64,000 nucleotides of DNA from Apium graveolens (GCF_009905375.1 NC_133647.1:52510506-52574505), one strand, 5' to 3'; shown: positions 31,984 through 43,944, counted from the stretch's first letter. A program made the numbers and translations. Notes: generated by a model from the sequence alone, not told the origin.

Positions 31984-33250
31984 CAATGATCAAGCTTCAG
32001 GTATAAGGTTAGAATTGAAGCAAAAGTTGTTTCTCTAGTTGAAGGAACTCGATACCTAATGTTGCCCATAAGGCGAGATTGAGAACTTGATAAATTGTTA
32101 TTACGTTCCTGCCTTTAACGGATACATTAAGTCAATTTCTTGTCAGGACAAGAAAGGTTTTCATTTTAATTAAATAAACAATAGTTGTTTATTCTATTTC
32201 AATGATAAGATTTATAATGTTGCACAATTAGTTAACAATTTATAATTCTAAGTTGACTCAAATCAAACATTACCTCTAGCATTGTCATTAAGCCATATTA
32301 ATGAGAAACACATTTCTGAGTTACATATAGATGAATACTTGGATAAGTTTGATTTTTAATCATACGAAAGATGCGAACTTTGTGTCATTGGAAAAATGAC
32401 TAAAGCTTCTTTTACCTGATGAGGTGAAAGGGCCACCGAACGATTATGACTTATAAATAATGATGTATGTGGTCGAATGCGTATGATAGAAATGGGTGGC
32501 TTATACTACTTCATAATATTTACTGATGATTTCAGTAGATATTGATATGTGTTTCTTATGAAGAATAAACGTGATTCTTTTGAAATGTTCAAAGAATATA
32601 AGGCTGAAGTAGAAAAGCAAACAGAGGAAAGTATAAAGTTCTACAATCAGATCGTGGAGGAGAATACTTAAGCCTCAATTTCAAGAGTTTCTTGAAGGAG
32701 TGTGATAGTGTATCATAACTTACTCCTTCTGGAACACCTCAAAGGAATAGAGATTCCAAGAGGAGAAATCGTACCTTGTTGGAAATAGTGCGATCGATGA
32801 CGAGTCAAGCGGATCTTCCAATCAGTTTCTAGGGTTATGCTCTAGAAACGACTGCATATACACTTAACCAAGTTCCGACTAAAGCGGTTCAAAATACTCC
32901 GTATGAGATATAGAGTGATAAATGTCAAAGCATGTTATTTATAAAAATTTGGGGATGTGAAGAGTTTGTAAAATGTTTAACCTCTGACAAGTTGGACTAA
33001 AATTAGATATATGCTATTTTATGGGATACCCAAGTGAGACTAGGGTATAGTTTTTATAATCCTTCCGGGAACAAAGTGTTTGTTGCTCGGGCCGGTGTAT
33101 TTCTTGAGGGAGAACTACTTTCTAAGAAAATTAATGGGAGGATAATACATCTCGATGAAGATCGAGAACCATATAATAACATTGAACCAGAGTTGGAATA
33201 AGTTCAGGATGTACATCAAAATATTGAAAGTAATCATGTCCAAGAAACAC
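31984..33250 (+). pseudogene. Copia-B protease/integrase remnant
   Basis: Scattered blocks in shifting frames: a GAG_pre-integrase-like LSHINEKHISELH near 32290, an IN core TDDFSRY-like block near 32525, and SDRGGEY-like remains near 32650. Many stops. PR is not convincingly visible. Confidence 0.6.
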
Positions 33251-33957
33251 AGGTTATTCATAGATCTAGTAGGATTCACCATGAGCCCGAGAGAAATTAT
33301 GAATTTCTTTTGACTCAAGATGGTGATGTGATGCTTACGGATAATGATAAGCTTCTCACCTACCAAGATGCTATGAATAGTTTAGACTCCGAGAGATGGC
33401 TAGAGGCCATGAAATCCGAGATGGAATCCATGTATCAAAATAAAGTATTGATTTTGGTTGGTCCACTCGAAGGGGTAAAACCTATAGGGTGCAAGTGGAT
33501 TTTCAAGAAGAAAGCTGACATGGATGTTAAAGTACAGACCTATAAGATGCGACTAGTGGCAAAAAGTTTCAAACAAATTCATGGTATAGATTATGATGAG
33601 ACTTTTTCACCGGTTACTATGGTCAAGTCCATCAGGATTTTATTAGCAATAGTTGCTTACTTTGAATATGAGATTTGGCAAATGGATGTCAAAACTGCTT
33701 TCTTATATGGGAGCCTTGAAGATGATGTATATTTGATACAACCTGAGGGTTTTGACGATCCAAAGTTTGCTAAGATAGTTTGTAAGTTGCTTCTATCTAT
33801 TTATAGATTGAAGCAATCCTCAAGGAGAATGAATATTCATTTTGATGAAACAGTCAAAGAGTTTGGCTTTATTCAAAATGAAGATGAACCATGTGTTTGC
33901 AAGAAGGTTAGTGGGAGCCATGTGACATTCATAGTATTATATGTAGATGACATATAA
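33251..33957 (+). pseudogene. pol: Copia-B reverse transcriptase, 5' half
   Basis: Largely open (33310-33954): PIGCKWIFKKKAD, QMDVKTAFLYGSLEDDVY, QPEGFDDPKFAKIVCKL and YVDDI at the end, which are copia RT blocks. The sequence stops at the YVDD active site because SIRE-2 begins at about 33968, so thumb and RNase H are not in the window. This is the best preserved part of Copia-B. Confidence 0.85.
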
Positions 33958-34047
33958 TAAATAAGGATGTTGTGTATATGTTGTGTACTTGATGATTTCA
34001 TAAACAAAACATCTTGGTAGATTTTACTTAGTGAAATAATGTAGCAC

Positions 34048-34394
34048 TCGACGGATAAGGTTTAAAGTCCCGACGGATGACTCAATATAGTCCCGACGGA
34101 TGATGACTTATTATCCATCAAGTGAGTAGCTTATGTAATAATAAGTCTGAAGCATATTTCTGCATACACATTGTTTAGAATCTGTAGTAGTACTTAAGTC
34201 ATGTTGACTTTAGTTAGATATGCATAATAGGTTGATTAATTGTACATAGATGATGTCTTGTAATTGTACATAAGTGAAATGAAGTCAAGTGCCTGATTGC
34301 TACCCGACGGATAAACTACAATGAATTCGACGGATGATCAACAACCCGACGGATGATCAATAACTCGACGGATGATCAATAACCCGACGGATAG
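34048..34394. repeat. CGACGGATGA motif repeats in the SIRE-2 LTR
   Basis: Eight copies: 34049, 34071, 34094, 34305, 34328, 34347, 34366 and 34385. The last four are spaced exactly 19 bp with the filler TCAAYAACC. An inverted, slightly decayed copy (TTATCCATCAAGTG, 34110-34123) could pair with the first. The position upstream of the TATA box suggests enhancer-like repeats in U3 (inference). Confidence 0.9.
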
Positions 34395-34622
34395 AGAATT
34401 CAAATATCTGTTGACAGTGACAACACAGTCACATGCGTCGAGTGGAGGCAAATGGAATGTGGAAGCCTATTCAACTGGATTTTCGTGATCAAAGAAGCAT
34501 TGCCATTTCCATGTTATTATGAAGATATTCAAAGATGCTGGAATAGAGTAATGAAGTAGCATTGCAATAGAGTAGATAGTTTTGTTTTATTATCCTGTCT
34601 CATTACTTTGTAATCTTGGTGA

Positions 34623-34630
34623 TATATAAA
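34623..34630 (+). promoter_or_regulatory. TATA box in the SIRE-2 LTR
   Basis: TATATAAA, about 400 bp before the LTR end and 230 bp after the last CGACGGAT copy. Confidence 0.65.
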
Positions 34631-34902
34631 CCAAGAAGTAGCAACTAAGGTACTATCCAATCTGAGAAACAAGTAGAGAAACATTTGTAAGTAGAATCCT
34701 TAGCATTTCTCTGTATTCTTAGTTGTTCAATTGTTGTAAGCAGCTGTGAGCATTTTGCACACAGGGTTCTCTCGATATATATTATATATCTCTGGTGAAA
34801 TCATTCAAATCCACCAGAAAGTTTTTTAAAGACTCCTGTATTTAATTACTTGTGTTTTGATTCATTTAAGTAACTATTCCAAATTGTGCTAATCAATTCA
34901 CA

Positions 34903-34935
<33 letters not shown>

Positions 34936-35028
34936 GAGTGAGAACATTTTTATTTCAAGAAAAAGTTTCAAGAATTCCATTCAACCCCCCTTTTATAATT
35001 CTTGTTATATTGTTAAGGGACTAACAAT

Positions 35029-35046
35029 TGGTATCAGAGCAAGCTC
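35029..35046 (+). other. Primer binding site of SIRE-2
   Basis: TGGTATCAGAGCAAGCTC. The first twelve bases are the common initiator-Met tRNA site. Confidence 0.88.
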
Positions 35047-35087
35047 TTAACATACGAAAAGTTTAAAGATCAAAACAATACAGCAAG

Positions 35088-36477
35088 ATGAACAAGAAGG
35101 ATGTTGGAGTTAAGATCCCTTTTCTGGATAAAGATAAATACCATCATTGGAAGGTAAAGATGCATCTTCATTTGCTTTCTCAAGATGAGGCCTATATTGA
35201 CTGCATAGAAAGAGGCCCTCATGTTCCAATGAGAGCTACAACAGGAACCGAGCCATCAGTCCCCAAGCCAAGGCATGAATGGTCTGATCCTGACATTGAA
35301 CAAGTCGGGAAGGATAAAAAGGCCATGAATATCCTATTTAATGGAGTTGATGGAGATATGTTTGACAACATTATCAACTGCAAAACTACCAAGGATGTTT
35401 GGGATACAATACAGATCATCTGTGATGGCACTGAGCAAGTTAGAGAAAACAAGATGCAGCTCCTAATTCAGTAATATAAGCATTTTCATAATGAACAAAG
35501 TGAGTCTCTCACTGAAATTTTTAGTAGGTTTCAAAAACCACTAAATGCTCTAAAGTTGCATGGAAGGGTCTATCAGACAAAAGACTCCAATCTGAAATTC
35601 CTTAGATCTCTTCCAAAGGAATGGAAACCAATGACAGTGTCATTAAGAAACTCACAAGATTATAAGGAGTTTACTTTGGAGAGACTGTATGGCATCCTAA
35701 AAACTTATGAGCTTGAAATAGAGCAAGATGAGAGGATGGAGAGAGGAAAGAAGAAAGGAGGATCTATTGCACTAGTTGCTGAGTTGGAAAAAGAGAAGGA
35801 AGTGAAGATGGAAGCTGTTGAGTCAACTTCAAGGGTCTGTGAAAGCAAGGGCAAGGGGCTTGCAGAAGAAAGTGAAGATTCTTTGAGCCAAGATGACATG
35901 GAAGACATTGATGAACACCTAGAATTCCTTTCGAGGAGATTTTCCAAGCTCAAGTTCAAGAAGAACTTTGGAGCAACCAAGCCAAATAGTAACATGGTGG
36001 ATAAATCAAAATTCAAATGTTTCAAATGTGGCTTGGCAGGGCATTTTGCCAGTGAGTGTAGGAAGTCAGATTCCAATAAGAAAAAGTTTGAGCATGTGGA
36101 TTATAAGCAAAAGTACTTTGAGCTGCTCAAACAAAAGGAAAGGGCTTTTATAACACAAGAAAATGACTGGGCATCAGATGGTCTGGATGAAGATGAAGAT
36201 GTCAGCTATGTTAATCTAGCCCTAATGGCCAAGTCTGATGAGACAGAAACAAATTCTTCAAGTAATCAGGTAATTACTACAAACCTTGCACATTTATCTA
36301 AAGTTGAGTGTAATGATGCCATAAATGACATGTCTATAGAGTTATATGATTTGCGTGTCACACTTAAGTCTCTTACTAAAGAAAATGCTAAAATCAAAGA
36401 AAATAATTTGTTTTTGAGTGAGAGAAATAATGTACTTGAGTCTCAGTTCATTGATTTTGAAAAGTTAAGAATTGAGA
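35088..36477 (+). pseudogene. gag: SIRE-2 gag, 5' part
   Basis: ATG at 35088 (MNKKDVGVKIPFLDKDKYHH). The copia gag domain runs through KLHGRVYQTKD and FLRSLPKEWKPM near 35600, followed by a charged Lys/Glu region and a first zinc knuckle, CFKCGLAGHFASEC (36018-36059), with intact CCHC. TAA at 35472-35474 interrupts the N-terminal third where a Gln codon is likely. After LRIE at about 36477 the reading passes into Tekay-B sequence. The next gag segment resumes at 51422, but in between some gag appears to be missing. Confidence 0.87.
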
Positions 36478-37656
36478 AGAACAACCCTTCCAGAAGGGGA
36501 GGTATTGCCGAATGACTATCTATCTGTGTGATAGAAGCCTAGTAGGATACCACATGTTGTTTAATTGCTTGTCAAGTACTAAAGGCTGGCCACCTTCTGT
36601 ACTAACTATGCAATAGAACCAGTGTTCATGATCATAGTGATCTCTCAATAAATTCTTTTACTTCTACACGAAGGACCAAGCTTTCGAAGATGGAGGCAAC
36701 TAGAGATGAAGTGGTACCAAGTATGATGGTATTCAGAATGGAAATGCATTCGTGATACTAAGGTTGACGCATTTATTAAAAGGTTATAAAACTCTAGCGA
36801 GTAAAGGTATATCTAGAATAGTATTCTGTACGGAAGATAGTAACGCTTACGAACCAGAAGAGAAGGAGTATTGAGAACCAAAAGCTATAATGCTAGAAGC
36901 TATGATGAGAGTCTGTGCAATAGACTTGAAAGAATTTGGAATGATCACTTAACGCAGATTGAGTTTTCTTACGACAATAGATCATATGTCATTATCGAGA
37001 TGTCGCCTTATGAGATCCTTGAGGGAAGACAATGTCGATCTCCCTTATGTTAGGATGAAGTTGCAGAGCGCAAGATGCTCGGACCAGCAGTGGTCCAAAG
37101 GACCAGGGATATAATAGATCTAATCAGAAGACGGCTGGTAGTAGCCCAAGATGGACATGAGAAGTATGTTGAATTGACATGAAAGGAGAGGGAATAGAAA
37201 GTAGGGGACCTAGTGCTGTTATAGGTATTTCCTTGGAAAAGATGGATGCGGTTCAGAAAGAAAGGAAAGCTAAGCCCACGAAGTGTTGGACCCTTGGAGA
37301 TATTAAGACGTATTGGGAAGTTAGCATATGAGCTAGCCCTACCCCCGAACCTGTAGCAAGTTTATAACGTGTTCCACGTATCAATGTTAAGGAAGTGTAA
37401 TTCGGATACCAGACAAATAGGGGCATATGAGCTCATAGACATGCAACCGGACGTAACCTATATGGAGCAACCAGGAAGGGTTATAGATCAAAAATGGACA
37501 AGTGCTTAGAAGAAGGGTTATCATGCTAGTCAGGATTTGTGGCAGAACCACAATGTGGGAAAATTGACTTGAGAGTTAGAAAGTGCAATACTAAGAAAGT
37601 ATCCCTATTCATTTTCTATCTGATTCCGGGACGAAATCCTTTTAAGGAGGGGAGAC
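36478..37656 (+). pseudogene. Tekay-B upstream integrase C-terminal remnant
   Basis: Repeats the later 46733-47903 copy with a few per cent differences. The readable part is DESLCNRLERIWNDHL, EFSYDNRSYVIIEMSPYEIL and GRQCRSPLC (36900-37050), the IN end. Broken blocks follow: KMLGPAVVQ, ALPPNL, HVSMLRKCNSD. It ends with AAGGAGGGGAGAC, the polypurine tract (37644-37656) next to the LTR. Confidence 0.82.
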
Positions 37657-39005
37657 TGTAATAACCTCAATTTTTGGAATTTTTGAAACACGGATGAATA
37701 GTAACTTTTGCTGATGATGCTGATTAAGGAAAATTATCAGACCACACTATATAGGAGTACTGTTTTGGAAATTCTAAGATCGTATTAGTATTTTATAAAG
37801 TAAATAAGTGTATGTAAAGATTGTCAAAATCCAAATTCGAACACTTTGATTTTTTTCCCGAAAATCCACCAGGTACCGAAAGAATTGAGTATAAGGTAAC
37901 ATGATTAAAAGGATTTAAATTCAAGGATTATAAGAGAGGATCATAAAAGGAATATAAAATATTGAGAAAGGTTTAGGGGAACCCAAGTAATAAGATCCCG
38001 GGTATGATCTCTCAAACGATAAACGAGAACGAAAGCTAAGTGAACCGTAAAACAGATAACGACCATTAGCCAAGTAATTAAGCACTAATCAAATGGGATT
38101 AGTGGGTTGTGACATCATCCAAACATAAGGTCTGGACAAATGTTCTTAACTTTAGGACTCGTGAACTCACTGAAAGATTCTAACCTTTGCCATGTTTAGA
38201 TAGTTCATGTTACTAGCTTCGTTTTGATATGTGGTTCGCTTGACATCCTATGTACGGTTTAGGAGAAACGACCGTTTTAAGTAACGGCGTTTCGCTAATG
38301 AACCATTACCCCTCGCCTTACTTTGAAACCTTGGTTAAGGCCCTTAAATGACTAATTGGAGTATGAAACAATTATATAAAGTGGACTAGGCAGTTGGTAG
38401 GGTATTCGCGAAAGCGTCGCCTTCAAATTTGTAATGGTTAATTTATTAAAAATGGTGGAGCCGAGGGTACTCGAACGACTTATGTGATTTGTTAAGCGTA
38501 GAAATGACCATAAGCAAATGTTAGGGTTCAATTGGTTAAAGTCTAGTTTCTTAAGCGACCGTGATTTAATTCCGGCTTATATTGTTGCTCATAGGTTACC
38601 GGACCCACTCTAAGCTTAAGTCTACCCCGGAGCACTCAGGCAAGTTTTCTACCCGTTATACTGTTGTTGGGATGTATATATATATATGCATTATCTTGTG
38701 ATAAGTGCATTATTGTTATTAGCAAATCTTGCGATATATTGGAGCATGTTGATATGATATATATGCATGCCTGTTTCGTAATCTTGATATCTAATTGTTG
38801 ATTCAATTGCCTATAAGTTGCATAATACCTATGCTAGAGATAAGCATAGGTATTAGTATAGGGGACCCAAATGTGAACATATTTTCTAAACCGGGAGACG
38901 ATGTTCCCGAGTATTATATATATATATATATATATTTATTTATATATATATAAATAGTTTTCAAAACTATTATTCGAATAAGGTTTATTCGATAACTTTA
39001 TTTCA

Positions 39006-39173
39006 CTTAATGAATATTATTTTGAATATTCATTCGAGGACTTATGACTCCGCTTATTTTACTTAATGAATATTATTTTGAATATTCATTCGAGAACTTA
39101 TGACTCCGCTTATTTTATTTAATGAATATTGTTTTGAATATTCATTTGAGGACTTATGACTCTGCTTAATTTA
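39006..39173. repeat. Three 56-bp tandem units in the first Tekay-B LTR
   Basis: Units begin at about 39006, 39062 and 39118. Each contains the inverted pair TGAATATT...AATATTCA and ends TTATGACTCYGCTTA. The same three units are in the second LTR at 49333, 49389 and 49445. Confidence 0.88.
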
Positions 39174-40680
39174 TTAAATAATATTTTTTATTTTATTAAA
39201 GAATAATGTTTCGATAATCAAACTTTATTTCGATTATTCAAATAAAGATCGTACTTTCGTATAAGTATATCTTTGGTTATTTATAATTCATTTCAATTAT
39301 GAGTTTTAAAACTTCTACTTCAATTATTTTTATAAAAATTATTCTTTATGGGAATATTATTTAAATAATAATATTCAGATATTTTCTAATATATTGAAAT
39401 AAATCAGCATTACCCCAAACATTCTTAAAAATATTTTCGAGTCTTCAAAATGATTTTTGAAAGTTAGGGCGGATCCCAAAACTCATTTTTATATTTAAGA
39501 TCTTCCTTTCGAAGGGGATTTAAATACTCGCTCAAAACCTGAGGGATCCGGCTCTGTGGTGTATTTTATATTCGCAACAAGGTTGTTGTTTTGATAAAAG
39601 AGTTTTTGATTATTTACCCAACACTCGGGAAGTAAAATTCTTGGAACAAGTTAATCCATTAAGAGGCATCGCCTGGGAAATATCGGTGAGTTTTCCTTTC
39701 CAACTAGATACGATTTCTTGGTGGAGCCGTATCAACAAGTTTCTACTTGGGGAAAGGGGGGACGAGCTTTACGTTTCAGAGTCATGGATTTCATCTGAAC
39801 TAGGAGAGGCGTAAGTGATCGAGTGGCGCCAGCCCAGCCTTATTATATTGGCCCAAATGGCCTGGAAGTTCCGCTAAGACGGTCCATTCCTTAGGAGTTC
39901 AGGGTTCGGTTGACAAGAAAATCCGACTGTTCTCCTCTACATGTAGAAAATGGTGGGGTTGCACTACTGCGACTGATCATCGTAAGTGGTCTTCCTGGCG
40001 CGGCAAACTCCCGTAATGAGTTCATCATCCAGTTGGATATTTCTGCCACACAACCCAGAGCACTTCGATAGAAAGGATACGGCCGGGCGATTGTTGAGTG
40101 TTGGCAGGGTCGAGTTTTCAAAATGATATTTCCATCAAATGAAGTATCTCGTAACTTCATTTCATTTTGATGATATTTCAAAGATTGATTTTATACAAGT
40201 TATGTCTTGTAGCTTCATCTATGTGATGAACTATTTATACCTTGAACGGTGGTAGTTCAAGTAGTATTCGGAAAAGATATAAGTATATTGGAGTATCTTG
40301 TAACTTCATCTTTTTAACTTATATCTAGTTAATGATTATCTTATGCATGACAAAGATTTTCACAAAAATATTGAGACAAGGTTAGATATATGAGATCTCC
40401 TTGCAACGATATTTTTATACATTTATCAACTGGAACTCTGTGTATATTATGCATGGAAGAGGACTTCCAAGATTTTGAAAAGTATATATACATATATACT
40501 GAATATTTTGCGACTTGGTCGCGATAATATATCAAACTTGGTTCATTTTTTTACTTGACCAAGACTTTCATGAGTACTATGAGAATGCTCATATATTGTT
40601 AATCATTATACATATTATTTTGGTGAGCTTGTTGCTCACCCTTGCTTTCTTCTTTTATCACACAACATCAGATTGACAAG

Positions 40681-40875
40681 ATGAACAGGACCAAGCTCCC
40701 AATTCGCGAGAGGATAGGAAACGTTCCGCAGTTTCCTATAGGCGTTGATGTCGCTGTAGCTGAGGTAGGAGCTACCAATAGGCTAGGATTTCAACTTTTG
40801 ATGTACCAGACTTATGTATCTTTATCAATTATAATAATGGCAAAGAAATGTAAATTTATTCAGAAACCCTTTTAA
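40681..40875 (+). CDS. Short ORF within the Tekay-B first LTR, 64 aa, unknown
   Basis: MNRTKLPIRERIGNVPQF..., ending KKCKFIQKPF. Only three residues differ from the copy in the second LTR (51026-51220), and no stop has arisen in either, although the internal genes are ruined. It follows GAGCTTGTTGCTCACCC and a T-rich tract. Tekay-C has a short basic ORF after the same landmark (57420). It may be coincidence or part of the 5' leader of the genomic RNA. No homology to a named family that I recognise. Confidence 0.35.
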   Translation: MNRTKLPIRERIGNVPQFPIGVDVAVAEVGATNRLGFQLLMYQTYVSLSIIIMAKKCKFIQKPF

Positions 40876-41080
40876 GGTGTAATGGCATATAATTGTGGAA
40901 TAAAATGACTCGTGTTATTTTTGGATATTCATCTCTGAGACTATAACTTATGGTGTGTGTGTTTATTGTGGGGTCACAGTACAGAGTAGTTGATTGTTTA
41001 TTAAGATTGGGTGTTATTAAGGGAAATGGAACTTGTGACAACCCGGATCCCTGACCCCGAATTTGGGGGTGTTACAGAAA

Positions 41081-41098
41081 TGGTATCAGAGTCAAGCG
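41081..41098 (+). other. Primer binding site of Tekay-B
   Basis: TGGTATCAGAGTCAAGCG, four bases after the LTR end; an initiator-Met type. Confidence 0.85.
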
Positions 41099-41333
41099 TT
41101 ATAAACCTCAGAGATGAAGTGACGTTAAAATAATAAGTTCACTAAGATAAATAAGAACTCTTGCCAAGTTCATAGTCGGACTACCTAACGTAGTACTGAC
41201 AGTTAAAACCCTTATAGGAACCCTTTTAAATATCGTGATAGGAGCGTAGTTCATTATCGTATATGGTAGCAGGACTCCGAACCCTGAGATTGTGGAGCAA
41301 CAACACGATGATGTTTTATTAGTTATTGGAGAT

Positions 41334-41520
41334 CAGATTGTGGATCCGATAGAGCATCCTAACACGGGACCAGATGATGTTTATATTGAGGATGTAGTAG
41401 TTGAGGATGTTGTCCTAGAAGGGATTATCGCTGAGAAGGATCCCGTGTGGGAGCCTGACAAGAATGAATAAAGGACCACTGAGGAATTGATGACCATGGT
41501 TAGGGCGACTACCAGAGGTA
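41334..41520 (+). pseudogene. Tekay-B gag N-terminal remnant
   Basis: Acidic stretch (DDVYIEDVVVEDVVLEG, then EKDPVWEPDKNE and MTMVRATTRGRIGRS) typical of the start of this chromovirus gag. It breaks off at about 41520-41535, where pol-type sequence begins. Confidence 0.6.
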
Positions 41521-41535
41521 GGATTGGTCGGTCAC

Positions 41536-42345
41536 TACCGGAGGTTCGTTCAAGTTTGCAAAGATAGTAGCCCCTTTAACGCGGCTTACTCGTAAGACTG
41601 AGAAGTTCGAATGGACAGAGAAATGCGAGAACAGCTCTTAAGGACTGAAGAAAAGGTTGGTGATGACCCCTATGTTGGCGTTGCCAGATGGAAAATGAGA
41701 TATTTTTTTTGATTTGTAGTGACGCTTCGCATAAGGAATTAGGGTGCTTCTTATACAGCACAACAAGGTAATCGTGTACGCGTCAAGAAAACTAAGGGAA
41801 TATAAAATTCGATATCCCCACCCATGAGCTTGGGCTCGTGGCAATATTTTTTCCCTAAAGATTTGAGGCACTACTTGTATGGAGAGAAGTGCGAGATTTA
41901 CATAAGCCATAAGTGCTCTAGTACATTTTCACGCAGGAAGAGCTCAACATGCGCCAGAGGAGGTGGTTAGAGCTAATCAAGGATTACGATTATGAGATTC
42001 TTTATCATCCAGGGAAAGCCAAAATGGTGGCTAATGCCCTTAGTATAAAAGAGAGACTCAAGATGAAAATGTCTTTGGGAGAGTTGACAAGAAATTTTGA
42101 GAAAATGGAAATAGAAGTGAAGGTAACCGGAGCCGGTACCGAAAAGTTGTTTGAGATTGCAATACAGCCCGAATTATTGGAAAAGAACATATTGTGACAT
42201 AAAAAGTGATGAAGGAAGGCAGAGAGCCAACAAATAGATAAGAGATTAATACCAAGAAAGATGATAAGGGAATAATGAGGTATTCCTACAGAATTTGGGT
42301 TCCAAATGTTCAAGAGCTTAAAGATGAGATCTTAGATGAAAGCTA
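41536..42345 (+). pseudogene. Misplaced Tekay-type RT end/RNase H/IN start fragment inside gag
   Basis: Reads LTRKTEKFEWTEKCE-like, [31 protein letters not shown] and [14 protein letters not shown] (41949-42050), then VPNVQELKDEI. These blocks match Tekay-C at 61780-62510. They lie before the gag core, not after it, so the segment is out of order. Several frameshifts. The source could be another Tekay copy. Confidence 0.75.
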
Positions 42346-42644
42346 GTTTGAGGAATAAGATTTAGAGCAAACCCTGAACGTGATAGTCAGGGAGGTCACC
42401 ATCAAGATATAAGGAACCCATAACATAATGAAGTGGAAAATGAGGATTTAAAACATGTAGGATGACCCCGATTATGGGGAGGAGGAGGGAACGTTCAGAT
42501 TAAGGAAACAGAAGTCGAGTAAGGAAAGGAGACCCAAGACGGTACTCCTATACGATAAATTATGGACCTTTCTAGACAGAACTTAGACTATTATCCCCAA
42601 CCACAACCCTGAGGAAACAATGCGGTGAGAAATTCTTTCAGGAC

Positions 42645-43944
42645 TGTTAGGTCCAATGTGTTTGTAGAGGAGGGGTTGAATACAAACAGTACCGAATAAT
42701 CGAATTAAATGCGGAATAAAAGTGTAAAACAAAATTCAAGTTAAATGAGAATATTATTAAACTTGAAAGGTGTTACAACAACTGTATCGATTACAAGGAA
42801 TTAATCTCAAATTAATTATCACAAATCTAGAATAAATTCGACATGAACTTTTTCTATTTTTGTAATAAAAAGATTCAAATGCTAAACGCAATTTGAGATT
42901 CAGTTCTAGGGATTTTAATCCGCTAGATAGTTACACAAGAACAAGAGAAAGATTTCTAGTTGATTGGATTTAACTTTACAAACTAGAAATGGATGATCTT
43001 GAATTAGTAGAGAAAATGAAATATTGCTTCTGCTTCTTTTCTTTTTGCTGTGTTCTTGACTTCTGTTTGTTGGATGATAATAAATGTATGATGCTTCTAT
43101 TCTTTTTAAATCAATCAACAGACTCTCATTGAACTAGCAAGACAATCCTGAGCTCAGCAAGACAATCGGTAGGACTATTGATTGTACTAGCAAGACAATC
43201 TGATTGAACTATAATGACTTTCGGTATGACAATCAGTTGAACTAGCAAGACAATCTCCTTCCCAGTAGAACTTTCGGTATGACTATTGAAATGACTTGGC
43301 ATGACAATCCAGATTGTCATGCTAGTTCATTTTCAATTGTCTTGCTGATTTTAAGACTGTTTTTAATCCAATTAAACTTCTGAAAATTCTTAATATTAAT
43401 TTTTAATTAATTAATCAATTAATTCAATTAATAAATAAATTAATCTTTGCAGATATAATTTATTTTCTTAATTAAATTATATGACTTAATTAATTAATAG
43501 AGAATTAATACTAATCCTGAGCAGCAACCATTCTTCTGAAAATCTTCTGAAAATCACTGAGAATTATGAATCAATTCCACCACTTCAATGTTGACACTTG
43601 ATGTACTGTCTGGTTCATGAGTGACTAACTTCCGTGACGTTTCTTCATGTCTTGACTTTGATTTCAGATTAAATCCCTGTAATTAATTGATACCCTGACG
43701 AGATCTCTGTCACTTGATTAAATTCACAATCTTGATTTATATCACTGAGGCTTGAACAATTTCTTGAACTTCTTCCAGTGAATTAATTCCTCAAGTCTGT
43801 AGATGAACCTTGTTTCTGAATCCTTTGACAGATGTTACTTTATGAGATCTCTTTGACGGTAGATCCACTATTTACTTGTTACATTCTTATTTGAGTTGAG
43901 TTAAATCCTCGAATAAACAAATAGGCTATGACATATGCCTTACA
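42645..43944 (-). mobile_element. Solo LTR, 1300 bp, with 5-bp target duplication
   Basis: TGTTAG...CTTACA, flanked by AGGAC at 42640-42644 and 43945-43949. Removing it joins gag wording across the site (NSFRTFKSLS). The minus strand is the probable transcription sense, because its end (CCCCTCCTCTACAAAC...CCTAACA) resembles the end of the SIRE-2 LTR. Internal short repeats of TAGCAAGACAATC occur at about 43130-43345. No internal region remains, as after LTR-LTR recombination. Confidence 0.85.
43130..43345. repeat. Short repeats (ACTAGCAAGACAATC) in the solo LTR
   Basis: About nine copies of AAGACAATC, ATGACAATC or TGACTATTG in loose tandem, plus an inverted copy at 43311-43345 (GATTGTCATGCTAGTTCA). 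A layout like the CGACGGAT cluster of SIRE-2 but with an unrelated motif. Confidence 0.75.

Larger units (their letters stand above)
28052..33967 (+). mobile_element. Copia-B: decayed Ty1/copia element (Angela/TAR/Tork-like), truncated in RT
   Basis: LTR, Met-type primer site, long leader, gag, IN and RT in copia order (IN before RT) on the plus strand. It is cut by SIRE-2 just after the RT motif YVDDI. Dozens of stops and frameshifts outside RT indicate an old insertion. No 3' LTR in the window. Lineage is by protein similarity from memory only. Confidence 0.82.
33968..35026 (+). repeat. 5' LTR of SIRE-2
   Basis: About 1.06 kb. The start is TGTTGTGTATATG at 33968, or three bases later; the end is CTAACA at 35026, two bases before the primer site. 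It holds the CGACGGAT repeats, a TATA box and a TA dinucleotide run (about 34903-34933). The start could not be confirmed because no second LTR is present. Confidence 0.78.
37657..41076 (+). repeat. First LTR of Tekay-B
   Basis: 3420 bp, TGTAATAACC to TGTTACA. It lacks about 87 bp present in the second LTR near 48405-48490, and about 750 bp present in Tekay-A. It contains three 56-bp repeats and a short ORF at 40681. Long LTRs are usual for Tekay (Del). The many ORFs in it have no known product. Confidence 0.92.

Noticed and set aside
39891..40181. 96-codon minus-strand ORF in the first Tekay-B LTR
   Set aside because: It is not kept as an open frame of similar length in the second LTR and has no known motif.
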